From NCBI RefSeq assembly GCF_005222485.1, contig NZ_CP029078.1, forward strand, positions 8,433,501 through 8,497,500: a stretch of 64,000 nt of DNA, written 5' to 3'. A program made the translations under genes and the position numbers. Shown here in pieces: positions 38,039-46,503 of the stretch. A model generated the notes under the pieces. The model was not told the origin of the DNA. It did not search any database and saw nothing but the letters and a program-made list of their open reading frames with translations. The DNA comes from Streptomyces griseoviridis (lineage in GTDB: Bacteria; Actinomycetota; Actinomycetes; Streptomycetales; Streptomycetaceae). Numbering within the stretch: the first letter of the stretch is position 1; every line of letters starts with the position of its first letter.

Positions 38039-38506
38039 TCAGCCGCCGAGCGGCAGCGTCACCGACTGCTGGTAGATCGTGGGCCGCTCGCCCGGGTAGG
38101 TCAGGGTCAGTTGGGTGAAGCTCTGCACCTGCGGGTGCCTCTTCCACGGCTCGGTGTTCGCGAGGCTCACCACCACCGGGTACGAGTGGAAGGTGCCGGC
38201 CGCGCAGTAGGGCTTGCAGTCGTTGACCACGTTCACGCCCTCGCCGCTCGCTCCGTTCGGGCCCCACCGCGTCCAGTGCACCGACTCCAGGCGGCTGTTG
38301 CCGTCACCGCAGGCGATGATCAAGGCGGAGGGGCGGACGGTGGGATGCCTGAAGCAGTCCACGAGTACCGGGCCCCGGGACCGCTGCTGAGTGACCTGGA
38401 CGGTGGACGGCGTCGCCGATGTGGCGGCGAAGGCCGGTGCCGCCGCGGCGGCGAGCGACGCGCCGCAGCAGAGGGCGACCGCCGTGGTGAGTGTGCGCAT
38501 GACCAT
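38039..38506 (-). CDS. secreted hypothetical protein
   Basis: A 155-residue protein with a classical Sec signal peptide (MRTLTTAVALCCGASLAAAAAPAFAA, cleavage near residue 28). The mature part is beta-rich with cysteines at CFRHP, IIACGDG and CKPYCAAG, which could form disulfides. I do not recognise a characterised family; similar small secreted proteins are frequent in Streptomyces. The start is either ATG 38506 or ATG 38500, both within reach of a GGAG site. Convergent with the MASE1-like gene (36 bp). Confidence 0.78.
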   Translation of the reverse strand: MVMRTLTTAVALCCGASLAAAAAPAFAATSATPSTVQVTQQRSRGPVLVDCFRHPTVRPSALIIACGDGNSRLESVHWTRWGPNGASGEGVNVVNDCKPYCAAGTFHSYPVVVSLANTEPWKRHPQVQSFTQLTLTYPGERPTIYQQSVTLPLGG

Positions 38507-38909
38507 ATCCGCTCCCGGCCCGTGCCTCGCGGCACCGGCGGTAGTCCGATCGTGGTTCCGACGCTAAGGCCGGGCGCGGTCGCGCACCACTCGGACGGAG
38601 CAGCCCGGACGGACGGCGGCGACGGCCGGCGCCCGTCCGCGCCCCGCCGGGAAAGGGAACCGGGCCGCCGGGGTGTCCTGAAGAAGTCTTCACACCGCGG
38701 ACAACCGACCGACGACCGGGCCACGGGTCGACCGAACCACGGGTCGACCGCACCACGGGCCGACCGCACCACCGGGCGGCCGGACCACCGACCGATCGAC
38801 CGGCCGCCGACTGGCCCCCCACCGACCGATCGGCCTACCCACCGAGCAACCGGTCACCGGCCGTGGCGCGGAAGGCGCCCGGTTCCCGCACCGCGACAGC
38901 CGTTCGGGT
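38507..38909. repeat. low-complexity 16-bp repeats
   Basis: A 403-bp gene-free gap. At 38721-38784 a 16-bp unit CCACGGGTCGACCGCA is repeated three times nearly perfectly plus a diverged fourth copy, and the following 60 bp continue as ACCGACCGA-like low-complexity sequence. No gene fits. The left end probably contains the promoter of the secreted protein gene. Confidence 0.6.
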
Positions 38910-39284
38910 CTAGATCTCCAGTTCGGTCTCGACCCGGCGGAGCTGGTGGCGGGCCATCGCCAGGTTCGAGCGCGCCTTGTCCACCACCAGGTACAGGAAC
39001 AGCCCGTTGCCGTCGCGTCCGGTCACCAGCCTGATCAGGTGGTACTGGGAGTCGAGGGTGATCACGATGTCCTCGATGCCGCTCGTGAGGCCGAGGTGCT
39101 GCATCGTGCGCACCTTGGCGCGGATCACGTCGGTGTTCCCGGCGGCGGCCATGGTCAGGTCCAGCTCCTTGCCGCCGCCCATGGTGCCCAGGGCCATCCC
39201 GCTGGTGTAGTCGACGACGGCCACCCCCAACGCCCCCTCGACGGCGGTCATCAGCTCCTTCATCGACACGTCCACGTTCGCCAT
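38910..39284 (-). CDS. roadblock/LC7-like small protein
   Basis: A 124-residue alpha/beta protein of the roadblock/LC7-like kind: an N-terminal helix (MKELMTAVEGALGVAVVDYTSGMALGTM), a central strand-helix unit (IEDIVITLDSQYHLIRLV) and a last helix (DKARSNLAMARHQLRRVETEL). In Streptomyces such proteins are often encoded with histidine kinases and small GTPases (conservon-type loci), but here it stands alone, so its partner is elsewhere. GGGGAGG before the ATG supports the start. Role in a GTPase-linked signalling complex is inferred. Confidence 0.8.
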   Translation of the reverse strand: MANVDVSMKELMTAVEGALGVAVVDYTSGMALGTMGGGKELDLTMAAAGNTDVIRAKVRTMQHLGLTSGIEDIVITLDSQYHLIRLVTGRDGNGLFLYLVVDKARSNLAMARHQLRRVETELEI

Positions 39285-39824
39285 GGAACCTCCCCTTGGT
39301 CGTCGAGCGCGGCGGCCCCGCGGTCACCGGGTCGCCTCCTGTCCGGACGGTAGGCATGCCGACCGGGCATATGCCGAACGTCTCCGGGACTGACGGAGGT
39401 TGGTCGGAACGCGGCGTCCTGTGACCGTTAAGAAGTCGTGAACTGACCTCATGGGAGCGGAAGTTGACGCCTGGTGGCCCTCGGCGTCCGAACCGCCGGT
39501 TCCGGTCACCGGAACGTCGAACGCGCAGCGCGGAAGCGCCAATTCCAGCCGTTATCTTGTCGCCTCCATGACAAGCCTGTGGGCGGGATGTCAGTCTTCT
39601 GTCCGCGAGTTCACCTCGCATACACAACCCCCACATCTCGCGCACCCCTCACACCCCCCACTTCCTCCCGTCCCCCACCTCCTTTTCGCTCGCGGCCGGC
39701 CGGCCACGTCCTCCTGACGTGCGCCCGTGCCGCGTGCCGCACCCGCGTGCCGTCGGACGGCCACCCCCGGCCGACCGCTCTCTACGGCCTCCACCCGAGG
39801 CCGATCGCACCGAAGGAGAACGCC
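39285..39824. promoter_or_regulatory. 540-bp leader region of the M4 protease gene
   Basis: No gene is supported here. A perfect inverted repeat CTTGTC-8nt-GACAAG sits at 39556-39575, beside the AT-richer TTATCTTG, and may be an operator. From 39620 to 39720 the plus strand is unusually rich in C and T (CCCCCAC and CCTCC runs), suggesting a long unstructured leader. Confidence 0.4.
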
Positions 39825-42092
39825 TTGTCGCGGCAACACCGTTCCTCGCACCGCTCCAGATACGCGCTGACCCTCGCCCTCACGGCCGTCGGCACCCTGC
39901 TCGCCACCGGTGTCCAGACCGGCACCGCGGGCGCGGCCCCCGCCGCCCGCGACACGATCCACGCCACCCCCAGGGCGGGCGCGGCCCCGGCCGGACTCAC
40001 CCCCGCCCGGCGCGCGGCCCTCCTGAAGGGCGCCACCGCCAAGGCCGCAGCCACCGCCGCCGGCCTCGGTCTCGGCGCCAAGGAGAAGCTGGTCGTCAAG
40101 GACGTCGCCCAGGACGCCGACGGCACCACCCACACCCGCTACGAGCGGACCTACGCCGGACTCCCGGTCCTCGGCGGCGACCTCGTCGTGCACGCCAAGG
40201 ACGGCCGGATCACCACCTCCGAGGCCACCGACGCCACGGTCACCGTGCCGACCCTCACCCCGAAGGTCACCTCCGCCACCGCCCGCGGCAAGGCGCTCGC
40301 CGCCGCGAAGAAGGCCGACGCCAAGGGTGCCGCGATCGACACCGCGCCCCGCCTGGTGGTCTGGGCGGGCGACGCCGACCGGCCCACCCTCGCCTGGGAG
40401 TCCGTGGTCGGCGGCCTCCAGCACGACGACACCCCGAGCGAGCTGCACGTCGTCACCGACGCGGCCACCGGCAAGGAGCTGTTCCGCTTCGAGGGCGTCC
40501 AGACCGGCACCGGCACCGGACAGTTCAGCGGCACGGTCCCGCTGAGCACCACGCTCTCCGGCTCCACGTACCAACTGGTCGACGGCGACCGCGCCGGGCA
40601 CCGGACGTACGACCTCAACCAGGGCACCTCGGGCACTGGCACCCTCTTCACCGATGACAACGATGTCTGGGGTGACGGCACCCAGAGCAACCGGCAGACC
40701 GCCGGGGTGGACGTCGCCTTCGGCGCCGCCGCCACCTGGGACTACTACAAGGACGTCTTCGGCCGCAACGGCATACGCAACGACGGCGTCGCCGCGTACA
40801 GCCGGGCCCACTACGGCAACAACTACGTCAACGCCTTCTGGTCCGACTCCTGCTTCTGCATGACCTACGGCGACGGCTCGGGCAACACCCACCCGCTGAC
40901 CGCCCTGGACGTCGCCGCGCACGAGATGAGCCACGGCGTCACCAGCGCGACCGCGGGTCTCACCTACTCCGGCGAGTCCGGCGGCCTGAACGAGGCGACC
41001 TCGGACATCTTCGCCGCCGCTGTGGAGTTCCACGCCGACCTGCCCGCCGACGTCCCCGACTACTTCGTCGGCGAGAAGATCAATATCAATGGCAACGGCA
41101 CCCCGCTGCGCTACATGGACAAGCCGTCGCGGGACGGCACCTCCCGCGACTCCTGGGACTCCTCGCTCGGCGGCATCGACGTGCACTACTCGTCCGGTCC
41201 CGCCAACCACTTCTTCTACCTCCTCTCGGAGGGCAGCGGCGCCAAGACCGTCAACGGGGTCGCGTACGACAGCCCGACCTCCGACGGCCTCCCGGTCACC
41301 GGCATCGGCATCGAGAACGCCCAGCAGATCTGGTACCGGGCGCTCACCACGTACATGACGTCGTCCACCAACTACGCGGGCGCCCGCACCGCCACCCTCC
41401 AGGCCGCGGCCGACCTGTTCGGCGCCTACACCCCGACCTACCTCGCGGTCTCCGACGCGTGGGCGGCGATCAACGTCGGCCAGCGGATCGCGCCCGGCGT
41501 CAACATCGCCGCGACGGCGAACCAGACGAGCGGTGTCGGTGACGCCGTCTCCCTCCAGGTCGAGGCCTACACCACCAACACCGGCTCCGCGCTGACCTAT
41601 TCGGCCACCGGGCTGCCGGACGGGCTGACGATCGACGCGAGCGGTCTGATCACCGGCACCCCGACCACGGCCGCCACCAGCACCGTCGCGGTGACGGTCG
41701 CCGACGCCACCGGATCCACCGCGACCCGCACCTTCACCTGGCGGGTGGCCCACCTCTACGCCAACAGCACCCGGATCGACATCCCCGACGCGGGAGCGGC
41801 CGTGGAGTCCCCGGTCACCGTCTCCGGCAGGACCGGCAACGCCTCGGCGACCACCGAGGTCTACGTCAAGATCGTGCACACCTACCGGGGCGACCTGACC
41901 GTCGACCTGGTCGGTCCGAACGGCACGGTCTACTCCCTGCTCAACCGCAGCGGCGGCTCGGCCGACAACGTCGACCAGACCTTCACGGTCGACGCCTCCG
42001 CCCAGCCGGTCGAGGGCACCTGGAAGCTGCGGGTCCAGGACCGGGCGTCGATCGACGTCGGCTACCTGGAGAAGTGGTACCTGGCTCCCTGA
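39825..42092 (+). CDS. secreted M4-family (thermolysin-like) metalloprotease with Ig-like and P domains
   Basis: Extracellular zinc endopeptidase. A signal peptide (about 1-36) is followed by the FTP/PepSY propeptide (to about 225), then the catalytic domain with HEMSH (366-370) and the third zinc ligand Glu390 in GGLNEATSD, at the same 24-residue spacing as thermolysin. VDVHYSSGPANHFFYL-like sequence carries the second active-site region. After the catalytic domain come an Ig-like/putative cadherin-type module (about 565-640) and a C-terminal P/Homo B domain (NSTRIDIPDAGAAVESPVTV to the end). I choose the TTG at 39825 because AAGGAG lies 6 bases upstream; the open frame extends further upstream but without a signal peptide. 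Confidence 0.93.
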   Translation: MSRQHRSSHRSRYALTLALTAVGTLLATGVQTGTAGAAPAARDTIHATPRAGAAPAGLTPARRAALLKGATAKAAATAAGLGLGAKEKLVVKDVAQDADGTTHTRYERTYAGLPVLGGDLVVHAKDGRITTSEATDATVTVPTLTPKVTSATARGKALAAAKKADAKGAAIDTAPRLVVWAGDADRPTLAWESVVGGLQHDDTPSELHVVTDAATGKELFRFEGVQTGTGTGQFSGTVPLSTTLSGSTYQLVDGDRAGHRTYDLNQGTSGTGTLFTDDNDVWGDGTQSNRQTAGVDVAFGAAATWDYYKDVFGRNGIRNDGVAAYSRAHYGNNYVNAFWSDSCFCMTYGDGSGNTHPLTALDVAAHEMSHGVTSATAGLTYSGESGGLNEATSDIFAAAVEFHADLPADVPDYFVGEKININGNGTPLRYMDKPSRDGTSRDSWDSSLGGIDVHYSSGPANHFFYLLSEGSGAKTVNGVAYDSPTSDGLPVTGIGIENAQQIWYRALTTYMTSSTNYAGARTATLQAAADLFGAYTPTYLAVSDAWAAINVGQRIAPGVNIAATANQTSGVGDAVSLQVEAYTTNTGSALTYSATGLPDGLTIDASGLITGTPTTAATSTVAVTVADATGSTATRTFTWRVAHLYANSTRIDIPDAGAAVESPVTVSGRTGNASATTEVYVKIVHTYRGDLTVDLVGPNGTVYSLLNRSGGSADNVDQTFTVDASAQPVEGTWKLRVQDRASIDVGYLEKWYLAP

Positions 42093-42122
42093 CCTGACCT
42101 GACCTGACCTGACCTGACCTGA
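42088..42122. repeat. CCTGA pentanucleotide x7 over a stop codon
   Basis: Seven perfect tandem copies of CCTGA. The first contains the protease stop codon (TGA 42090-42092). Slippage would change length only downstream of the stop, so coding would be unaffected. It leads directly into the terminator hairpins. Confidence 0.9.
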
Positions 42123-42187
42123 ACCGGGATCGGGTGATCCCGGTCCCGGTCCGTGGCCCGGCCCGCCTCGCGCGCGCCGGGCCACGG
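42123..42187. terminator. double hairpin between convergent genes
   Basis: Two adjacent hairpins: a 9-bp stem with a 4-nt loop (42123-42144), then a 12-bp stem (42151-42162 with 42176-42187). They lie between the protease end (42092, plus) and the HAD-EEP gene end (42193, minus), so they probably terminate both. Confidence 0.8.
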
Positions 42188-42192
42188 CCGTG

Positions 42193-43662
42193 TCACCGCG
42201 GGCCGGTCAGGGTGAACGTGGTGAGGACGGCCGCGTGGTCCGACGGCCAGTCGTTGCCGGCGACGTCGGGCCAGGCGCGCGGCACGCCGGTGACGACCGT
42301 GCGGGAGTCGGCCACGTCGAGGCCGGGCCCGCCGTACAGCACGTAGTCGATGCGGTCCTGCGGCTCGGGGCGGGACGGGTCGTCCTCGTGCACCGGGTGG
42401 AGGGGCGACCAGGTGGCGCCGGGGGAGCGGACCGGGTCGGGGTGCGCCCGCCGGTAGGAGTCGCGCAGGCCCGCCTCCTCGGCGGCCAGGGTCACCGGCC
42501 AGGGGACGTCAGGACGGTCCAGGTGCGAGGGGCAGTTGAAGTCCCCGGTCAGCACCACCGGCACGCCGGGCCGCCCCGACGCGGCGATCCGCCCGAGCGT
42601 CTCCCGCATCTGCCCGAGCCGCACCTCCTCGTGGGCGACCAGGTCGGCCGCCGGGAGCCCGTCGAGGTCCGCCTCGTAGGGGCCGTACGGCGCGCAGTGC
42701 AGATGCGCCGTCCAGACGTCGACCTCGTGGCTCCCCACCGCGATCCGCACCCCGGCGGCCCCGTAGAAGCCGACGTCGGGGTCGCCGAGCCGGGCGGTGA
42801 TCGGGTGGCGGCTGAGGACGCCGAGGTTCTCGCCCGCCTGGTGGTGGTGCCAGCCCAGCGCGTCGGCGAGTTCCGCGGTGGCGGTGTGCGCCGTCTCCTG
42901 GAGTCCGACGACATCGGCTCCGGTGTCCAGGACGACCTTGAGCTGCTTGGCCCGGTGGTCGTCGACCGGCGCGCCGCCGAGCCAGAGGTTCCAGCTCAGC
43001 ACCCGCAGCCGGGGCCCGACCAGAGCGCGCAGCCGGTCCGGGGTGACCTCTTCGAGGCTGGCGACGACGGTGCGGCCGGGCGCCGCGTCGATGGGCGCGA
43101 GGGACGGCACCGCGACGACGGCGCACCCGGCGGCCTCCGCCGAGGAGACCCCGGTGGCGGTGTCCTCGACGGCGACGCAGCGGGCCGGGTCGACACCGAG
43201 CGCGGCGCAGGCGGCCAGATAGGGGTCGGGGTCGGGCTTGGTGCGCGGGGTGTCGTCCGCGGTGACCGACACCCGGAACCGGTCGGCGCCGAGCGCCGCG
43301 AGGACGGTGTCGGCGACCGACCGGGGCGACGCGGTGACCAGGGCGGTCGGCACGTCGTCGCGGGCGAGGGCGTCGAGGAGTTCGAGGGCTCCCGGGCGCG
43401 GGACGACCCCGGTGCGCACCCGGTCGGTGAACTCGTCGTGCAGCCGCTCGCCGAGTCGGCCGGAGGGGGTCGCGGTGGTCCGCGCCAGCCAGTCCGCGGT
43501 GTGCTCGACGGGACGGCCGAGGACCTCCGGCTGGTCGGCCTCGGTCAGCGGTCTGCCGAGGCCGGTGGCGACGCACTGCACCGCCTCCCACCACAGCCGC
43601 TCGGTGTCGACGAGCGTGCCGTCCATGTCGAACAGGACGGCCTGGAGCGGGAATCGGGTCAC
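42193..43662 (-). CDS. HAD phosphatase fused to an endonuclease/exonuclease/phosphatase (EEP) domain
   Basis: A 489-residue two-domain hydrolase. Residues 1-210 are a HAD phosphomonoesterase: FDMDGT with Asp12 and Asp14, Thr110 in LVTAS, Lys142 and VEDTATG (Glu166, Asp167). Residues 217-489 are an EEP (DNase I-like) phosphodiesterase: SWNLWLGG (Asn225), GLQE (Glu256), His320, GDFN (Asp374, Asn376) and WPSDHAAV (Asp475, His476), a complete catalytic set. The likely job is to cut a phosphodiester and then remove the monoester phosphate. It lies downstream of the ABC importer genes (58 bp after the ATPase stop) and is probably co-transcribed. The GTG at 43662 is preceded by a purine-rich GAGAG. 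Confidence 0.9.
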   Translation of the reverse strand: MTRFPLQAVLFDMDGTLVDTERLWWEAVQCVATGLGRPLTEADQPEVLGRPVEHTADWLARTTATPSGRLGERLHDEFTDRVRTGVVPRPGALELLDALARDDVPTALVTASPRSVADTVLAALGADRFRVSVTADDTPRTKPDPDPYLAACAALGVDPARCVAVEDTATGVSSAEAAGCAVVAVPSLAPIDAAPGRTVVASLEEVTPDRLRALVGPRLRVLSWNLWLGGAPVDDHRAKQLKVVLDTGADVVGLQETAHTATAELADALGWHHHQAGENLGVLSRHPITARLGDPDVGFYGAAGVRIAVGSHEVDVWTAHLHCAPYGPYEADLDGLPAADLVAHEEVRLGQMRETLGRIAASGRPGVPVVLTGDFNCPSHLDRPDVPWPVTLAAEEAGLRDSYRRAHPDPVRSPGATWSPLHPVHEDDPSRPEPQDRIDYVLYGGPGLDVADSRTVVTGVPRAWPDVAGNDWPSDHAAVLTTFTLTGPR

Positions 43663-43720
43663 GGTGTCAACTCTCGGGTGGTGGGGGGAAGGGTTCTGCG
43701 GGGGAGTGCCGGGGCGCCGT

Positions 43721-44797
43721 TCAGCCGACGCGTTCCGCGACCAGGACCGGCCGGTCGGGCAGCGAGACCCGGACGGCGGTCCCGGCGGACAGCGCGGCGG
43801 CCTCGTGGGTGGGCAGGTCGGCCTTGACCTCGGTGCCGTCGTCGAGCCGCACGGTGACCCGGGTGGCCGCGCCGAGGAACGCGGTGGCGACGACCCGCGC
43901 GCCCGCGTCGACCTCCGGTGTCAGCAGGACCGCCTCGGGGCGGACCAGGACGTCGACCTCGGAGGCGGCGGGCGGGGTGCCGTCGACGGGCAGCCGTCCG
44001 CCGAGCACCTCCACGGCGCCGCCGGACAGCCGGGCGGGCACCCGGCTCATGGTGCCGACGAACTCGGCGACGAAGGCGGTCGCCGGCCGGCCGTACAACT
44101 CGGCGGGTTCCGCGCACTGTTCGAGGCGTCCTTCGCGCATCACCGCGACCCGGTCGGCGACCGAGAGCGCCTCCTCCTGATCGTGCGTCACGAAGAGCGT
44201 GGTGATGCCGAGTTCCCGCTGGAGGCGGCGGATCTCCTCGCGCAGGGTGAGCCGCACCTTGGCGTCGAGGGCGGAGAGCGGCTCGTCGAGCAGCAGCACC
44301 CGGGGGCGCAGCGCGAGGGCGCGGGCCAGGGCGATGCGCTGCTGCTGGCCGCCGGAGAGCTGGTGCGGGAACCGGGCGCCCTTGTCGGCGAGCCCGACCA
44401 GATCAAGCAACTCGGCTGCCCTGCGCCGCCGTTCGGCCGGGCCCACCTTGCGCATCCGCAGCCCGAAGGCCACGTTGTCGACGGCGCTGAGGTGCGGGAA
44501 GAGGCTGTAGGACTGGAAGACCATGCCGGCGTCCCGGCGGTGCGCGGGGACCCGGGTGACGTCCGCGCCGTCCACCAGCACCTCACCGGCGTCGGGATGT
44601 TCGAAGCCGGCCAGCATGCGCAGCGCGGTGGTCTTGCCGCAGCCCGACGGGCCGAGCAGGGCGAGGAACTCGCCGGGGCGGACTGTCAGGTCCAGGCCGT
44701 CGAGGGCGACGGTCGGCCCGAACTCCCGGCGCAGTCCACGGAATTCGACCGTGGCGGCCTGCTCGGTCCTGACGTCTTCGAGTGCGGTGGCGGTCAT
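43721..44797 (-). CDS. ABC transporter ATPase (spermidine/putrescine-iron-phosphonate type)
   Basis: A 358-residue import ATPase. Walker A GPSGCGKTT (49-57), the signature LSGGQQQRIALARAL, Walker B VLLLDEPLSALD and the switch His in VTHDQEEALS are all intact. The C-terminal TOBE-like domain (VLVRPEAVLLTPEVDAG ... VTVRLDDGTEVKADL) is that of the PotA/FbpC/PhnT group. Six bases separate it from the upstream permease gene. Substrate is discussed under the binding protein. Confidence 0.95.
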   Translation of the reverse strand: MTATALEDVRTEQAATVEFRGLRREFGPTVALDGLDLTVRPGEFLALLGPSGCGKTTALRMLAGFEHPDAGEVLVDGADVTRVPAHRRDAGMVFQSYSLFPHLSAVDNVAFGLRMRKVGPAERRRRAAELLDLVGLADKGARFPHQLSGGQQQRIALARALALRPRVLLLDEPLSALDAKVRLTLREEIRRLQRELGITTLFVTHDQEEALSVADRVAVMREGRLEQCAEPAELYGRPATAFVAEFVGTMSRVPARLSGGAVEVLGGRLPVDGTPPAASEVDVLVRPEAVLLTPEVDAGARVVATAFLGAATRVTVRLDDGTEVKADLPTHEAAALSAGTAVRVSLPDRPVLVAERVG

Positions 44798-44803
44798 CGG
44801 TCA

Positions 44804-45619
44804 TCATCCCCGGGAGGCGGTCTTGGTACGTCCGCCGAATCCGGCGAGCGTGAGGAGCAGGGCCCAGGTGACGAGGAGGCTGAGCACGGAGACGGCGACG
44901 GACAGCTGGGCCTGCGAGCCGCCGATGCTGTAGATCCACACCGCGAACGGCGTGAATCCGAGGAGCTGGGCCACGGTGAACTCGCCGAGGACCAGCGCCA
45001 GGGTGAGGAACGACGCGTTCAGCAGCGCCCCGCGCAGATTGGGCAGCACCGCCCGCAGCAGCGCCTGCGGCCAGGCGGCACCGCAGCTGCGGGCGGCCTC
45101 GGCGAGGGTGCGCACGTCGATCGCGCGCAGCCCCGCGTCCAGCGCCCGGTACACGAACGGCAGCGCCATCACCACGTAGGCGAGGACGAGCACGAACGGG
45201 AAGTCGGGGTTCTGGACGGCCACGAACGTCTGGAACAGCGGGGTGCGGGAGAGGTGTTCGGGCCCCCACTTGAGGACCGTGGAGATCCCGGCGACGAACG
45301 CGATGGGCGGCACCACCAGCGGCAGCGAGCACACCACCTCGACGACCGGGCGCAGCCGGGGCGCCCCCAGCCGCAGCGCCACCACGGCCGGCACCATGAG
45401 CAGCAGCACCACGGCGATGGTCGCGAGCGCCAGTTCGAGGGAGAGCAGCAGACTGCTGGTGAACCCCTCGGTGGAGACGATGCGCCGGTAGGCGTCGAAG
45501 GTGACGCCCCGGCCGGGCACGTCCACCGTGAAGACCACCGAGGCGGCCAGCGGGACGAGGAAGTACAGGGCGGCGAGCCCGAGGACGGGCCACCGCCAGG
45601 TGTTCACGCGTCGAGCCAT
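44804..45619 (-). CDS. ABC transporter permease (second)
   Basis: A 271-residue inner-membrane permease with six helices, the first at VLGLAALYFLVPLAASVVF. The cytoplasmic EAA loop reads DVRTLAEAARSCGAAWPQALLRAVLPNLRGA, matching the PotC/FbpB type. The ATG at 45619 overlaps the upstream permease gene by 16 bp, so the two are coupled. It forms the heterodimeric channel with the 45604-46503 product. Confidence 0.93.
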   Translation of the reverse strand: MARRVNTWRWPVLGLAALYFLVPLAASVVFTVDVPGRGVTFDAYRRIVSTEGFTSSLLLSLELALATIAVVLLLMVPAVVALRLGAPRLRPVVEVVCSLPLVVPPIAFVAGISTVLKWGPEHLSRTPLFQTFVAVQNPDFPFVLVLAYVVMALPFVYRALDAGLRAIDVRTLAEAARSCGAAWPQALLRAVLPNLRGALLNASFLTLALVLGEFTVAQLLGFTPFAVWIYSIGGSQAQLSVAVSVLSLLVTWALLLTLAGFGGRTKTASRG

Positions 45620-46503
45620 CGGGCGCTCCGTCGTTGCAGGGGCAGGTACACGGCCATGACGGCTCCGGCGACCAGGACCATGTCCAGGCTCAGCGCGAGC
45701 GCCACGTTCTCCTGCCCGACCAGGACGTTGCCTGAGATGGCGTCGGCGATCTGGAGGGTCACCAGCGGCACCGAACTGCCCACCATGGCCGCGGCGGTGG
45801 CGTACGCGGCGAACGCGCTGCCGAACAGCAGGACCAGGCCGCCGAGCAGGGACGGCGCGAGGACCGGCAGGGCCACGTGCCGCCAGTACTGGACGCCCGT
45901 CGCGCCGTTGTTGCGCGCGGCCTCCCGCCACTGGGTGCGCAGTCCTTCGAGGGCGGGTGTGATGGTGAGGACCATCAGCGGGATCAGGAAGTACAGATAG
46001 ACGAGGACCAGACCCCCGAAGCTGTAGAGGTTCCAGCCCTTCTCGCCCAGGCCCAGACGGCGGGTGAGCACACCGGCGTTGCCGAGGGTGGCGACGAAGG
46101 CGAAGGCCAGCGGGACCCCGCCGAAGTTGGCGAGCACCCCGGACGCCGTCAGCACCGCCTCGCGCAGCGCGCGCGAGCGCGAGGAGACGACGGCCTGTGC
46201 GAGCGGCAGCCCCAGCAGGGCGCCCAGGAAGGCGCAGACCGCGGAGAGCTTGACGCTGCCCGCGAGCGCCGTCAGATAGGCGCCGTCGAGCGAGGCCGTC
46301 ATGTTGGCGGTGCTGTACGAAGTGGCGCCGGTGGCCTGGTCCTTGACCGTGAAGGCGCCGTTCAGCATGGCGAGCGCGGGCACCCCGAACGCGACGGCGA
46401 TGAAGGCGAGCAGCGGCACGACGGCCAGCCAGCCGGGGGCGCGGCGCCGCCGCTTCGGGGAAGCGGCGGACACCACGTCGGCCCGCGCGAGCGTGCCCGT
46501 CAT
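45604..46503 (-). CDS. ABC transporter permease (first)
   Basis: A 299-residue inner-membrane permease. An N-terminal basic stretch (SPKRRRRAPG) precedes the first helix WLAVVPLLAFIAVAFGVPALAML. The EAA loop is GLRTQWREAARNNGATGVQYWRHVALPVLAPSLLGG. Its ATG overlaps the stop of the binding-protein gene (ATGA, 46500-46503) and its end overlaps the next permease, showing strict co-translation. It belongs to the same phosphonate/iron/polyamine-type group. Confidence 0.93.
   Translation of the reverse strand: MTGTLARADVVSAASPKRRRRAPGWLAVVPLLAFIAVAFGVPALAMLNGAFTVKDQATGATSYSTANMTASLDGAYLTALAGSVKLSAVCAFLGALLGLPLAQAVVSSRSRALREAVLTASGVLANFGGVPLAFAFVATLGNAGVLTRRLGLGEKGWNLYSFGGLVLVYLYFLIPLMVLTITPALEGLRTQWREAARNNGATGVQYWRHVALPVLAPSLLGGLVLLFGSAFAAYATAAAMVGSSVPLVTLQIADAISGNVLVGQENVALALSLDMVLVAGAVMAVYLPLQRRSARWLDA

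Noticed and set aside
38910..39284. A complete conservon (histidine kinase, roadblock, DUF742, GTPase) locus
   Set aside because: Only the roadblock-like gene is present; neighbouring genes are a secreted protein and a protease, so no conservon is claimed.
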